Both the position numbers and the translations under genes were made by a program. From an uncultured Prevotellaceae bacterium (GTDB lineage Bacteria > Bacteroidota > Bacteroidia > Bacteroidales > Bacteroidaceae), in NCBI GenBank assembly GCA_900316585.1, contig ONDM01000013.1:1-64000 (forward strand): 64,000 nt of DNA, read 5' to 3'. This document shows positions 31,712-40,830 of this stretch, one piece after another. The stretch's first letter is position 1. Every line of letters starts with the position of its first letter. The notes under the pieces are model-generated. The model saw only the letters and a list, made by a program, of their open reading frames with translations. It had not been told where the DNA came from and made no database searches.

Positions 31712-32218
31712 ATGAAGAAAGTATTATTAATGTTGATGTTCGTACTGGGTTGCGGAATCAGCGCAAATGCACAGTTTGCAATCAAGGGTGGTTTAGGTGC
31801 TTGTAATGTTACTGATGTAGAAGGTGATGCAACTTTCCATTGGAAAATCGGTGCAGGTTATGAGATCCGTGTCAATGAGCTCATCGGTATCGAGCCAAAT
31901 GTATTCTTGACTGGTAAGGGAACTGAGTGGACTAAAGACCTTACATGGAGCCCTATTTACCTTGAGATTCCTGTAATGTGTAACTTCCACCTGGGTGATC
32001 ACTGGGCTTTGGGTGCTGGTCCATACGTAGCTCCTATAATCTCTGATGATGACATAGATACTGCAAATACAGACTACGGTTTGCGTATAGGTGCCCGCTA
32101 TGGTTTCGACAGTGGCTTTGAGCTTGGTGTAGATACTGATTTCGGTCTTAACGATGTTACTAAGCATTCAGATGGCAAGCACTTGAGCTTATCCTTTACT
32201 TGCGGCTACCGTTTCTAA
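31712..32218 (+). CDS. Small outer-membrane beta-barrel protein
   Basis: A 168-residue paralogue of 23915-24436: signal peptide MKKVLLMLMFVLGCGISANA, then FAIKGGLGACNVTD, HWKIGAGYEIRVNELIGIEP, YLEIPVMCNFHLGDHWALGAGPYVAP and a final CGYRF. It fits the OMP_b-brl/porin family. A terminator hairpin follows immediately. Confidence 0.8.
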   Translation: MKKVLLMLMFVLGCGISANAQFAIKGGLGACNVTDVEGDATFHWKIGAGYEIRVNELIGIEPNVFLTGKGTEWTKDLTWSPIYLEIPVMCNFHLGDHWALGAGPYVAPIISDDDIDTANTDYGLRIGARYGFDSGFELGVDTDFGLNDVTKHSDGKHLSLSFTCGYRF

Positions 32219-32237
32219 GAGTGAATTTGATAGCATA

Positions 32238-32271
32238 AAAAAGGGTGGAACCTGCTGGTTCCGCCCTTTTC
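32238..32271 (+). terminator. Rho-independent terminator
   Basis: AAAAAGGGTGGAACC-TGCT-GGTTCCGCCCTTTTCTTTT forms a strong stem with one G-T pair after the barrel gene. The tandem REP-like units start right after it. Confidence 0.85.
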
Positions 32272-32338
32272 TTTTGCCCAATGGAACCTGTCCCCGTGTG
32301 GGAAATTTTGCCCAATGGGACCTGTCCCCATGTGGGAA
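32272..32338. repeat. Tandem direct REP-like units F
   Basis: Two 33-bp units (32272-32304 and 32306-32338) lie head-to-tail in the same orientation, one base apart, unlike the inverted pairs elsewhere. The first has changes (CAATGGAACC, CCCCGTGTGG); the second is a perfect CATGGGG-subtype unit. The second unit ends directly at the stop codon of the minus-strand SGNH gene (32339). Confidence 0.88.
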
Positions 32339-33058
32339 TTAGTGGGCTGCGATGAAGCGGGCCTGGGTTTCCTTGATGTGGTTGTACCCGGCGGTGTTCA
32401 GGTGGAGGTTGTCAAAGCTGAAGAAGTCGGGGGCATTATAGATGTTGATGCCGCTGGTGGTGTAAAGGTTCAGGAATGGGATGTTCTCTTCCTGGCACAC
32501 CTTCTCCTGATGCTCCACGTACTGGGAGATCTTTTTCATGTTGGTCACCATATGAGTATATTGTTCCCGCCACTGCTCTGGTATTTTGGCTGCCTCTTCA
32601 GGGTCTAAGGTCTTGTTCTCCAAGAGAGGAACAGGGAGGGAACTGAAGAAGAGGATCTTAGCCTCTGGAGCTGCCTGGCGGAGCTTGTCGATGCAGACCT
32701 TGATCATGCGGTCTTGTTCCTCCAATTCCACGCCACGGGTCACATCGTTGGTGCTGGCCCAGAGAATGTAGATGTCGTACTTCTCACCAGAAGCAATGCA
32801 TTTGTCAATCTGCAGCGGCAGGTAGCGGTCGTCGCCCGTCTTGATGGAGAAGCCGGCTCCACCGATGCCGTAGGTAGTGACGGTGGCACGGAGTTTCTCG
32901 GCCCAGTAGGCCTTGGCTACGCCAGAAGCAGGGATTTCACTGAAAGAACCGCCGAAGACAGCAATCTTCTTGCCGTAGTTGGGTGATGATTCATAGTCCT
33001 GTGCCCAGAGTCCCAGGGCAAGGAACGCACACATTAAGGTAAAAAATAATCTTTTCAT
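32339..33058 (-). CDS. Secreted SGNH/GDSL hydrolase
   Basis: A 239-residue protein with a cleavable signal peptide (ending LWAQ near 20). IAVFGGSFSE contains the block I nucleophile Ser38, ILWASTND is the block III-like segment, and DNLHLNTAGYNHI carries the catalytic Asp/His of block V. It is probably an esterase acting on acylated glycans or lipids in the periplasm. It is transcribed divergently from the epimerase gene. Confidence 0.85.
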   Translation of the reverse strand: MKRLFFTLMCAFLALGLWAQDYESSPNYGKKIAVFGGSFSEIPASGVAKAYWAEKLRATVTTYGIGGAGFSIKTGDDRYLPLQIDKCIASGEKYDIYILWASTNDVTRGVELEEQDRMIKVCIDKLRQAAPEAKILFFSSLPVPLLENKTLDPEEAAKIPEQWREQYTHMVTNMKKISQYVEHQEKVCQEENIPFLNLYTTSGINIYNAPDFFSFDNLHLNTAGYNHIKETQARFIAAH

Positions 33059-33083
33059 GGTTTGATATTAGTTTGTTTTGTTG

Positions 33084-33091
33084 CAAAGATA
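33084..33091 (-). promoter_or_regulatory. -7 element of the SGNH hydrolase gene
   Basis: TATCTTTG followed by GC on the minus strand, 25 bp before the start codon at 33058. Confidence 0.6.
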
Positions 33092-33113
33092 GGACTTTTA
33101 CGGGATTTTTTAC

Positions 33114-33121
33114 TACTTTTG
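33114..33121 (+). promoter_or_regulatory. -7 element of the epimerase-antiporter operon
   Basis: TACTTTTG followed by CACC, 25 bp before ATG 33147. Confidence 0.55.
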
Positions 33122-33146
33122 CACCTATAAATCATACTTTTGGAAC

Positions 33147-34016
33147 ATGAAAACACTTAGTAACGGCAAACTGACCATTCAGGTCTCTGAACATGGAGCC
33201 GAACTCTCCAGCCTGAAGGCCAACGACAAGGAGTATTTGTGGCAGGCCGACCCTGCTTTCTGGAAACGACATTCACCTGTGCTGTTCCCGATAGTGGGCG
33301 GCGTGTGGGAGAACGTGTACCGTGTGGACGGCAAGGAGTACCCGCTGGGGCAGCATGGCTTTGCGCGTGACATGGACTTCACCCTGGTGGCTGAGTCCGA
33401 TGACAAGGTGCTCTATGAGCTGAACTACACCGAGGAGACCCTAGCCAAGTATCCCTACAAGTTCAAGTTGTGCATCGGCTATGCGCTGGAAGGCGACAAG
33501 GTGCGCGTCATCTGGAAGGTGGTGAACATGGACGAGAAAGAGATCTGCTTCCAGATAGGAGCCCATCCAGCTTTCTATTTCCCCAACTATGAGGAGAAGA
33601 CCAGCGGACGGGGCTACTTCGGGTTCGACAATCCCCACCTGAGCTACATCCGCCTGAAGGAAAAAGGGTGTGCAGACCCAGAGGTGGCCTATCACGTGCC
33701 GGTGAATGAGGAGGGACTGCTGCCGCTGGATACCCATACCTTCGATATAGACACCTTCATCATAGAGGATGACCAAGTGAAGGAAGTGACCCTGTATGAC
33801 CTGCAGAAGAAGCCTGTACTGGCCCTGCAGTTCACCGCACCAGTGGTAGGATTGTGGTCGCCTCCTAAGAAGAATGCACCGTTTGTGTGCATAGAGCCTT
33901 GGTATGGCCGCTGCGACCGTGTGAACTACACGGGCGATTATTCAAAGAAAGACTGGGTTCAGCACTTGCCGGTGGGCGAGGTGTTTGAGGCCAGCTATAC
34001 CATACAGATTTTCTAA
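33147..34016 (+). CDS. Aldose 1-epimerase family protein
   Basis: A 289-residue galactose-mutarotase-like protein of the LacX/YeaD-like branch. HGAELSSLKANDKEYLWQ, FPIVGG, QHGFARDMDF (catalytic His region), QIGAHPAFYFP (second His) and CIEPWYGRCD (Glu region) are visible. It probably interconverts sugar anomers in the cytosol. Its stop codon is followed without a gap by the start of the antiporter gene. Confidence 0.88.
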   Translation: MKTLSNGKLTIQVSEHGAELSSLKANDKEYLWQADPAFWKRHSPVLFPIVGGVWENVYRVDGKEYPLGQHGFARDMDFTLVAESDDKVLYELNYTEETLAKYPYKFKLCIGYALEGDKVRVIWKVVNMDEKEICFQIGAHPAFYFPNYEEKTSGRGYFGFDNPHLSYIRLKEKGCADPEVAYHVPVNEEGLLPLDTHTFDIDTFIIEDDQVKEVTLYDLQKKPVLALQFTAPVVGLWSPPKKNAPFVCIEPWYGRCDRVNYTGDYSKKDWVQHLPVGEVFEASYTIQIF

Positions 34017-35327
34017 ATGAAAGAACAGCAATACCCGAACGTAAGACCTTGGGACCGGCACCGGTGGATGTCGCTTACTCCGCTGGTGGTGTTCCTGCTG
34101 ATGTACTTGGTCACGAGCATCCTGCTGAACGACTTCTACAAAGTCCCGATTACCGTGGCCTTCCTGGTGAGTTCCGTGTATGCGGTGGCCATCACGCGTG
34201 GCATACCGCTGGAGCAGCGGATTTCCCATTTCTCGGAAGGTGCGGGCAACCGCAGCATGATGCTGATGATCTGGATCTTCATTCTGGCAGGGGCGTTTGC
34301 CCAAAGTGCGAAGGCGATGGGAGCCGTGGATGCCACGGTGGTCCTGACGCTGCACGTGCTGCCGGAGAGTTGGCTGCTGCCCGGACTGTTCTTGGCAGCC
34401 TGCTTCATCTCCTTGAGTGTGGGCACTTCGGTAGGTACCATTGTGGCACTGACCCCGGTGGCCATGGGAGTGGCTGAGCAGACCGGGTGCTCACTGCCGA
34501 TGATTACCGCTGTGGTGGTAGGAGGAGCCTTCTTCGGGGACAACCTGTCGTTCATTTCCGATACGACTATCATTGCCACCCAGACACAGGGGTGCAACAT
34601 GCGCGACAAGTTCTTGGTGAACTTCCGCATTGTGCTGCCTGCGGCACTGGTGGTGCTGGTCATCTACATTATCATGGGCCAGGGGATTCATGTGCCCAGC
34701 AACCTGCCTGAAATAGAGTGGCTGAAGGTGATTCCCTACCTGACGGTGCTGGTGACGGCCCTGGCAGGCATGAACGTGATGCTGGTGCTGCTCCTGGGCA
34801 TTGTGCTGACCGGGGTGGCCGGACTGGCTGAAGGGAGCTACGACTTCTGGGGCTGGCTGGGCAGCATGGGAGAGGGCATCATGGGCATGGACGAACTGAT
34901 TATCGTGACCTTGCTGGCCGGAGGCATGCTGGAACTGATACGGCTGAACGGCGGCATCAAGTACCTGACCGTGCTGCTGACGAGCCGGGTGAAAGGCAAG
35001 CGGGGCGGGGAACTAAGCATCGGGTTCCTGGTGTTCCTGGCCGATCTTTGTACAGCCAACAATACCGTGGCCATCATCACGGTGGGTCCGATAGCCAACA
35101 ACATTGCCACACGCTTCGGTATAGACAAGCGCAAGAGCGCCAGCCTGCTGGATACGTTCAGTTGCTTTGCCCAGGGTGTGATTCCCTATGGCGCACAGAT
35201 GCTGATGGCCGCCGGGCTTACGGGACTGGCACCCACGGAGATCCTGGTTTACCTGTACTATCCATTTGCCCTGGGCGTGACTGCCATTCTGAGCGTGCTG
35301 CTGCGTTATCCCCGGAAATACAGTTGA
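34017..35327 (+). CDS. Na+/H+ antiporter NhaC family protein
   Basis: A 436-residue inner-membrane transporter with about 11 to 12 hydrophobic helices. VVVGGAFFGDNLSFISDTTIIAT is the NhaC-family signature with the membrane-embedded acidic residue, and FLADLCTANNTVAIITVGPIA forms the symmetric second repeat. Substrate could be Na+/H+ or an amino/organic acid exchange, since this superfamily varies. It is translationally coupled to the epimerase gene. Confidence 0.85.
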   Translation: MKEQQYPNVRPWDRHRWMSLTPLVVFLLMYLVTSILLNDFYKVPITVAFLVSSVYAVAITRGIPLEQRISHFSEGAGNRSMMLMIWIFILAGAFAQSAKAMGAVDATVVLTLHVLPESWLLPGLFLAACFISLSVGTSVGTIVALTPVAMGVAEQTGCSLPMITAVVVGGAFFGDNLSFISDTTIIATQTQGCNMRDKFLVNFRIVLPAALVVLVIYIIMGQGIHVPSNLPEIEWLKVIPYLTVLVTALAGMNVMLVLLLGIVLTGVAGLAEGSYDFWGWLGSMGEGIMGMDELIIVTLLAGGMLELIRLNGGIKYLTVLLTSRVKGKRGGELSIGFLVFLADLCTANNTVAIITVGPIANNIATRFGIDKRKSASLLDTFSCFAQGVIPYGAQMLMAAGLTGLAPTEILVYLYYPFALGVTAILSVLLRYPRKYS

Positions 35328-35404
35328 GTACAGCAAAAGGCAGACAATTTAAGGAAATTTAAAATTATTTCCTGTTTTAATGTGCTTATAATTAGAATTA
35401 TTTG

Positions 35405-35412
35405 TATCTTTG
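35405..35412 (+). promoter_or_regulatory. -7 element of the DUF177-rpmF-fabH operon
   Basis: TATCTTTG followed by CACC, 28 bp before ATG 35441; no clear -33 element. Confidence 0.6.
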
Positions 35413-35440
35413 CACCCCGAATCGATTTTCGGCTTGAACT

Positions 35441-36004
35441 ATGGAGTATCTGTTGCCCTATCAGATCAATCTGCTGAACCTGAGGGAAGAAACCAAGGAG
35501 ATAGATTACCAGATTGATGATCAGTTCTTTGCGGCTGTGGAGAGTCCGGAAGTGACGCAAGGCAGTCTGAAGACCCACCTTTTAATTAAAAAGATGGCGG
35601 ATGGTAGCTTTGAACTGACTCTGAGTACAAAGGGTACTGTGAAACTCATTTGTGACCGCTGTCTGGATGAGATGGATCAGGAGATAGACACAGAGAACAC
35701 CTTGAAGGTCAAGTGGGGAACCGAATACTCGGAGGATGATGACACCATCACGATTTCCGAAAGGGAAGGCAAGGTAGACGTATCATCCTTCATTTACCAG
35801 TACATTATGCTGGACATCCCCATCAAACATGTGCATGCACCTGGAAAATGCAACGCAGAAATGATGAAGAGATACAAACATCTTGCGGTCCGAAGGATTG
35901 AAGGGGAAGAGGCTGAACTGCTGGGCGATGAGGAAGATGACGGTACCGGTGAGGGCGTACAGACAGATCCGAGATGGAGTGAATTATTGAAATTAAAAAA
36001 ATAA
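35441..36004 (+). CDS. DUF177 (YceD) family protein
   Basis: A 187-residue acidic protein of the YceD family. It has the conserved LICDRCLDEMDQEI segment and a C-terminal PRWSELLKLKK. It sits directly before rpmF, its near-universal neighbour; the family has been linked to large-ribosomal-subunit or rRNA processing, but the activity is not defined. The pair C..C in the first block and HAPGKC later might bind metal. Confidence 0.88.
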   Translation: MEYLLPYQINLLNLREETKEIDYQIDDQFFAAVESPEVTQGSLKTHLLIKKMADGSFELTLSTKGTVKLICDRCLDEMDQEIDTENTLKVKWGTEYSEDDDTITISEREGKVDVSSFIYQYIMLDIPIKHVHAPGKCNAEMMKRYKHLAVRRIEGEEAELLGDEEDDGTGEGVQTDPRWSELLKLKK

Positions 36005-36025
36005 CCAAATTAAAGCTTTAAGAAA

Positions 36026-36211
36026 ATGGCACATCCTAAAAGAAGACAAGGTAACACTAGAACTGCAAAGAGAAGAACTCATGATGTAGCAGTGGCTCCA
36101 ACACTGGCAGTTTGTCCTAATTGCGGTGAGTACTACGTTTACCACACTGTATGCCCATCTTGCGGTTACTACAGAGGTAAGGTGGCTATCGTAAAGGAAG
36201 AGGCTATCTGA
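36026..36211 (+). CDS. rpmF: 50S ribosomal protein L32
   Basis: A 61-residue ribosomal protein with the standard start MAHPKRRQGNTRTAKRRTHD and a four-Cys zinc site (CPNCGEYY...CPSCGYYRG). Length is normal for Bacteroidetes. It lies 21 bp after the DUF177 gene. Confidence 0.97.
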   Translation: MAHPKRRQGNTRTAKRRTHDVAVAPTLAVCPNCGEYYVYHTVCPSCGYYRGKVAIVKEEAI

Positions 36212-36223
36212 TTCAGACAAGAC

Positions 36224-36258
36224 ATGAGCCTGGGAACAGACGTGTTCCCTGGCTTCAT
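36224..36258 (+). terminator. Hairpin between rpmF and fabH
   Basis: ATGAGCCTGGGAACA-GACG-TGTTCCCTGGCTTCAT forms an 11-bp stem with one mismatch, followed by TTGTTT rather than a full T-run. It may be an attenuator or processing site that lets ribosomal protein expression exceed that of fabH. Confidence 0.5.
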
Positions 36259-36283
36259 TTGTTTCTAAGAAATAGGATTTTAC

Positions 36284-37309
36284 ATGGAAAAAATACATGC
36301 GGTAATTACAGGTGTGGGCGGTTATGTGCCTGACTATGTGCTTACTAATGAAGAACTTTCTCATATGGTGGACACCAATGACGAGTGGATTATGACTCGT
36401 ATAGGTGTGAAGGAACGCCGTATCTTGAAAGAGGAAGGTCTGGGTGCGTCCTATATGGGTCGTAAGGCCGTGAAGCAGTTGCTGAAGAAAACAGGCGTGG
36501 ATCCTGAGAAGATAGACGCCGTGATTTTCTCCACCTCTACTCCCGACTACCATTTCCCATCCTGTGCATCCATCATCGTAGGCAAGTGCGGACTGAAGAA
36601 TGCGTTTGCCTTTGAATACTCTGCAGCCTGCTGCGGATTCCTCTATGCGGTGGACACAGCATCGGCTCTGATAGAGTGCGGACGTTACAAGAAAATCATT
36701 GTGGTAGGTTCCGACAAGATGTCTTCCGTAGTGAACTACAAGGACCGTCAGACTTGTCCGATATTCGGTGACGGCGCTGCTGCCGTGCTGATAGAGGCTA
36801 CCCATGAGGACTTCGGTCAGATGGACGCTTTCCTGAAATGTGACGGAATAGGACTTCCGTTCCTGCATCTGGCAGCCGGCGGTTCTGTATGTCCATCCTC
36901 TTACTTCACCATAGACAACGGCATGCACTACATCCATCAGGAGGGTCGTACCGTATTTAAGTATGCGGTGACCAACATGAGTGAGTGCAGTGCCAAGGTG
37001 GCTGAACGCAACGGGCTGACCGGTGATGACATCACTTGGGTGGTGCCTCACCAGGCAAACGTGCGCATCATAGAGGCCGTGGCCAAGCGCCTGGATGTAC
37101 CTATGGAAAAGGTGATGTTGAGCATCAGACACTACGGCAACACTAGTTCCGCCTCCATTCCGCTTTGTCTCTGGGACTATGAGCCGCAGCTGAGGAAGGG
37201 TGACAAGCTCATCTTCACTGCATTCGGTGCCGGATTCGTTTACGGAGCGTCCTATCTGAAGTGGGGGTACAATGGTGACGGAACGGACAAGGTTGAAGTA
37301 ATCGACTGA
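36284..37309 (+). CDS. fabH: Beta-ketoacyl-ACP synthase III
   Basis: A 341-residue enzyme starting fatty-acid synthesis by condensing acyl-CoA with malonyl-[18 protein letters not shown] holds the nucleophile Cys, [11 protein letters not shown] the His, and [12 protein letters not shown] the Asn of the catalytic triad. It is a little longer than the E. coli protein (317) at the C-terminus. A terminator follows. Confidence 0.95.
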   Translation: MEKIHAVITGVGGYVPDYVLTNEELSHMVDTNDEWIMTRIGVKERRILKEEGLGASYMGRKAVKQLLKKTGVDPEKIDAVIFSTSTPDYHFPSCASIIVGKCGLKNAFAFEYSAACCGFLYAVDTASALIECGRYKKIIVVGSDKMSSVVNYKDRQTCPIFGDGAAAVLIEATHEDFGQMDAFLKCDGIGLPFLHLAAGGSVCPSSYFTIDNGMHYIHQEGRTVFKYAVTNMSECSAKVAERNGLTGDDITWVVPHQANVRIIEAVAKRLDVPMEKVMLSIRHYGNTSSASIPLCLWDYEPQLRKGDKLIFTAFGAGFVYGASYLKWGYNGDGTDKVEVID

Positions 37310-37347
37310 CAAGTCTGGGAAAACAACAATCAAACACAATAACACCT

Positions 37348-37393
37348 AAGAACGCATTCCTCAATCCAATCATTGACCAATGCGTTCTTTTAT
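37348..37393 (+). terminator. Terminator after fabH
   Basis: AAGAACGCATT (37348-37358) and AATGCGTTCTT (37379-37389) form a perfect 11-bp stem followed by TT; an inner TCAAT/ATTGA stem shortens the loop. It lies just before era. Confidence 0.75.
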
Positions 37394-37402
37394 TTGAAGA
37401 CT

Positions 37403-38287
37403 ATGCATAAAGCAGGATTTGTAAATATAGTGGGAAACCCAAATGTAGGTAAGTCGACCCTGATGAACCAGCTGGTGGGCGAGCGGATTTCCATTGCCAC
37501 GTTCAAGGCGCAGACTACACGTCACCGCATCATGGGAATAGTGAACACCCCGGAGATGCAGATTGTGTTCTCTGACACACCGGGTGTGCTGAAACCGAAC
37601 TACAAGCTGCAGGAATCCATGCTGCAGTTCTCCCAGAGTGCCCTGGTGGACGCTGACGTGCTGCTGTACGTGACCGACACGGTGGAGCAGGCCGACAAGA
37701 ACGAGGAGTTCGTGGAGCGTGTGCGGGGACTGGAGGTGCCTGTGCTGGTGCTCATCAACAAGATAGACCTGAGCAACCAGAAGGAATTGGGCGACCTGGT
37801 GGAGAAGTGGCATGAGCGTCTGCCGAAGGCAGAGATTATCCCTATCTCGGCTACCAACAAGTTCAATGTGGATGTGGTGATGAAGCGCATTCAGGAACTG
37901 CTGCCAGACTCTCCTCCTTTCTTCGACAAGGACCAGTGGACTGACAAGCCGGCGCGTTTCTTCGTGACGGAAATCATCAGGGAGAAGATTCTGCTGTATT
38001 ACGACAAGGAAATCCCTTATGCCGTGGAGGTTTCTGTGGAGAGTTTCAAGGAAGACGACAAGAAGATTGTGATAGATGCCGTGATCTATGTAGAGCGCGA
38101 GAGCCAGAAGGGCATCATCATAGGCCATCAGGGTGTGGCCATCAAGAAGGTGATGACCGAGGCACGCAAGGAACTGGAGCGTTTTTTTGGCAAGAACGTG
38201 TTCCTGAAAAGCTTTGTGAAAGTGGATAAGGACTGGCGCAGCAACGACAAGGAGCTGAAGCACTTCGGGTACAACCTGGAGGACTAA
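37403..38287 (+). CDS. era: GTPase Era
   Basis: A 294-residue GTPase needed for 16S rRNA maturation and 30S assembly. G1 is GNPNVGKST (about 9-17), G3 is DTPG, G4 is NKID, and the C-terminal KH domain has GIIIGHQGVAIKKV. I start at ATG 37403, where the conserved MHKAGFVNIVG begins; an upstream ATG at 37373 would lie inside the preceding terminator. Confidence 0.95.
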   Translation: MHKAGFVNIVGNPNVGKSTLMNQLVGERISIATFKAQTTRHRIMGIVNTPEMQIVFSDTPGVLKPNYKLQESMLQFSQSALVDADVLLYVTDTVEQADKNEEFVERVRGLEVPVLVLINKIDLSNQKELGDLVEKWHERLPKAEIIPISATNKFNVDVVMKRIQELLPDSPPFFDKDQWTDKPARFFVTEIIREKILLYYDKEIPYAVEVSVESFKEDDKKIVIDAVIYVERESQKGIIIGHQGVAIKKVMTEARKELERFFGKNVFLKSFVKVDKDWRSNDKELKHFGYNLED

Positions 38288-38351
38288 GTGCCAGACCCGA
38301 TATTAAGGAGGGGCGTGAGCCCTGGATTATTAACCCAAGAGTGAAAAGAAA

Positions 38352-39665
38352 ATGGGAAATTTAGTAGCGATTGTAGGCCGCCCGAATGTGGGTAAGTCTA
38401 CGCTGTTCAACCGGTTGACCCAGACCCGTCAGGCCATTGTAAGTGAAGTGGCCGGCACGACACGCGACCGCCAGTATGGCAAGTGCGAGTGGGGCGGCAA
38501 GGAGTTCTCTGTAGTGGATACAGGAGGTTGGGTAGTAAACTCGGATGATGTTTTTGAAGGTGAGATACGCAAGCAGGTGAAGCTGGCCATTGATGAGGCT
38601 GACGTGATTCTGTTTGTGGTGGACGTGGAGAATGGCGTGACCGACTTGGACGACCAGGTGGCTTCTATCCTCCGCCGTTCCAAGACACCGGTGATTCTGG
38701 TTGCCAATAAGGTGGACAACAACAATCAGCAGTATGCTGCGGCTGAGTTCTACTCTTTCGGGCTGGGTGATCCTTACTGTGTCTCTGCCCTGAGCGGAAG
38801 CGGTACAGGAGACCTGCTGGATTTGATTCTGAGCAAGTTCACCCAGAAGATGGACGAAGTGGTAGAGGAGGACATCCCCCGTTTCGCTGTGGTGGGCCGC
38901 CCGAATGCAGGCAAGTCTTCCATCGTGAATGCCTTCATCGGCGAGGAGCGCCATGTGGTGACCGACATAGCCGGCACAACCCGCGACTCCATCTATACCA
39001 AATATGATAAGTTCGGCTTCCAGTTCTACCTGGTGGACACTGCCGGAATACGCAAGAAGAACAAGGTGAACGAAGACCTGGAGTTCTACAGTGTGATGCG
39101 TGCCATACGCTCCATAGAGAATTCCGATGTCTGTATTCTGATGCTGGATGCCACCCGAGGCATAGAAGGTCAGGACCTGAACATCTTCTCCCTGATACAG
39201 CGCAACCAGAAAGGCCTGGTGGTGGTAGTGAACAAGTGGGACCTGGTGGAAGACAAATCAGAGAAGGTTATCAAGACCTTTGAGAATGCCATTCGGGAAC
39301 GCTTGGCTCCATTTAGTGATTTCCCTATCATCTTTGCCTCTGCCATGACCAAGCAGCGCATCTTCAAGGTGCTGGAGAGTGCGGTGCAGGTTTACAAGAA
39401 CCGCCAGAGACGCGTTCCTACAGCCCGCCTGAACGAGGAGATGCTGCCGCTGATAGAGGCTTATCCACCTCCATCAAACAAGGGAAAGTACATCAAGATC
39501 AAGTACTGTACACAGCTTCCGAACACACAGATACCATCGTTTGTGTTCTTTGCCAACCTGCCACAGTACGTGAAGGAACCTTACCGCCGTTTCCTGGAGA
39601 ACCAGATGCGTCAGCGCTGGGACTTCACCGGTACACCGATTAACATTTTCATCCGTCAGAAATAA
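38352..39665 (+). CDS. der: Ribosome-associated GTPase Der (EngA)
   Basis: A 437-residue protein with two tandem GTPase domains (GRPNVGKST near 8-16 and GRPNAGKSS near 181-189) and a C-terminal KH-like domain. It acts in 50S subunit assembly. Its stop codon shares one base with the start of the next gene (TAATG), and it lies 64 bp after era. Confidence 0.95.
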   Translation: MGNLVAIVGRPNVGKSTLFNRLTQTRQAIVSEVAGTTRDRQYGKCEWGGKEFSVVDTGGWVVNSDDVFEGEIRKQVKLAIDEADVILFVVDVENGVTDLDDQVASILRRSKTPVILVANKVDNNNQQYAAAEFYSFGLGDPYCVSALSGSGTGDLLDLILSKFTQKMDEVVEEDIPRFAVVGRPNAGKSSIVNAFIGEERHVVTDIAGTTRDSIYTKYDKFGFQFYLVDTAGIRKKNKVNEDLEFYSVMRAIRSIENSDVCILMLDATRGIEGQDLNIFSLIQRNQKGLVVVVNKWDLVEDKSEKVIKTFENAIRERLAPFSDFPIIFASAMTKQRIFKVLESAVQVYKNRQRRVPTARLNEEMLPLIEAYPPPSNKGKYIKIKYCTQLPNTQIPSFVFFANLPQYVKEPYRRFLENQMRQRWDFTGTPINIFIRQK

Positions 39666-40054
39666 TGAAGAAGAATATTGTAGTGGGAATGCTGGGTCTG
39701 TTCCTGTTCTGCGCCTGCGGACCAGGCAAGCCAGGCGATGCGTTCCTGGATTATTTTAACGATGCCATAGAAGGCGACATCAATGCCCTGGCCAAGAATC
39801 ACTGTCGGGACGGGGTGGCCATGACAAAGAGTCAGGATAGCCTGAACCATGTCATCATGGTGGACTACCAGAAGTATCTGGAAGAAAAGTATGAAGGCCT
39901 GAAGAAGGTGGAAGTGGTACGCGACTCCCTGTACGATGAAGGCAATAAAGCCGACATCCGTGCCCGTCTGATATTCAAGGACGGCAAGGCTGAAGAGGTA
40001 GAATACGAGATGAATCTGGTAGACGGCCGTTGGATGATTAACCTGCTTATGTAA
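39665..40054 (+). CDS. Small lipoprotein, DUF4878-like
   Basis: A 129-residue lipoprotein (signal ending LFCAC, Cys18) with a predicted alpha+beta NTF2-like domain: PGDAFLDYFNDAIEGDINALAKN, then ADIRARLIFKDGKAEEVEYEMNLVDGRWMINLLM. This pattern is like the DUF4878/lumazine-binding-like lipoproteins. It is coupled to der by the one-base overlap. The end of the gene, including the stop codon, is inside the terminator hairpin. Confidence 0.7.
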   Translation: MKKNIVVGMLGLFLFCACGPGKPGDAFLDYFNDAIEGDINALAKNHCRDGVAMTKSQDSLNHVIMVDYQKYLEEKYEGLKKVEVVRDSLYDEGNKADIRARLIFKDGKAEEVEYEMNLVDGRWMINLLM

Positions 40055-40070
40055 GCAGGTTAATTTTTTT
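40037..40070 (+). terminator. Terminator overlapping the stop codon
   Basis: ATTAACCTGCTTA-TG-TAAGCAGGTTAAT is a perfect stem followed by TTTTTT. The last codons (INLLM) and the TAA stop are part of the stem. Confidence 0.85.
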
Positions 40071-40830
40071 ATTTGATTTCGATGTGATCCTTGACCTGAC
40101 GGAGCATGTCGGACGCAAATACGAAGTTGTTCAGGTGCTCATTGCCAGACTGAACCACATCATATTTCGTACCTTCCCATTCCTTAATACCATTGCGCAG
40201 GAAGAGGATATGGTCGCCGATACCCAGCACGGAGTTCATGTCGTGTGTGTTGATGATGGTAGTCATCTGGTACTCCTCGGTGATGTCGTGAATCAGGGCA
40301 TCGATGACCAGTGAAGTCTTAGGGTCCAGACCGGAGTTCGGCTCATCACAGAACAGGTATTTCGGGTTCATGGCGATAGCGCGGGCGATGGCCACACGTT
40401 TCTGCATACCACCGGAGATTTCCCCCGGGAACTTGTTGTCCGTACCCTCCAGGTTCACACGGCTCAGACAGAACTGGGCACGTTTTTTACGCTCTCTGAA
40501 GTTCCAACCGGAGAACATGTCCAACGGGAACATCACATTGTCCAGGATACTCAGGGAGTCGAAGAGGGCAGCACTTTGGAAGATCATGCCCATCTTTTGG
40601 CGAAGCTTCATCTTGTCCTCCTTTGTCAGTGCGGTGAAGTTGATGCCATCATAGAGGATCTGTCCCTGGGAAGGATCCAGCAGACCTACGATGTTACGCA
40701 TGAGGACCGTCTTTCCCGAACCACTCTGACCGATGATCAGGTTGGTCTTTCCATCTTCGAATGTAGCGCTGATACCACGCAGCACTTCCTTTCCGTAGAA
40801 CGACTTATGTACGTCTTGCAGTTCAATCAT
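40069..40830 (-). CDS. ABC transporter ATP-binding protein (MlaF-like)
   Basis: A 253-residue ABC ATPase: Walker A GQSGSGKT, Q-loop GMIFQSAALFDS, signature ISGGMQKR, Walker B LFCDEPNSGLDP and H-loop NTHD. It pairs with the MlaE-like permease just upstream, with a 4-bp overlap, and would energise lipid transport between the membranes. No MlaD-type substrate-binding gene is adjacent in the window. Confidence 0.9.
   Translation of the reverse strand: MIELQDVHKSFYGKEVLRGISATFEDGKTNLIIGQSGSGKTVLMRNIVGLLDPSQGQILYDGINFTALTKEDKMKLRQKMGMIFQSAALFDSLSILDNVMFPLDMFSGWNFRERKKRAQFCLSRVNLEGTDNKFPGEISGGMQKRVAIARAIAMNPKYLFCDEPNSGLDPKTSLVIDALIHDITEEYQMTTIINTHDMNSVLGIGDHILFLRNGIKEWEGTKYDVVQSGNEHLNNFVFASDMLRQVKDHIEIK

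Noticed and set aside
32315..32608. Plus-strand frame starting MGPVPMWE
   Set aside because: It starts in the REP-like unit and runs antisense to the SGNH hydrolase; it has no promoter.
35993..37345. Minus-strand frame of 450 residues opposite rpmF-fabH
   Set aside because: It covers two conserved genes in antisense and shows no recognisable family.
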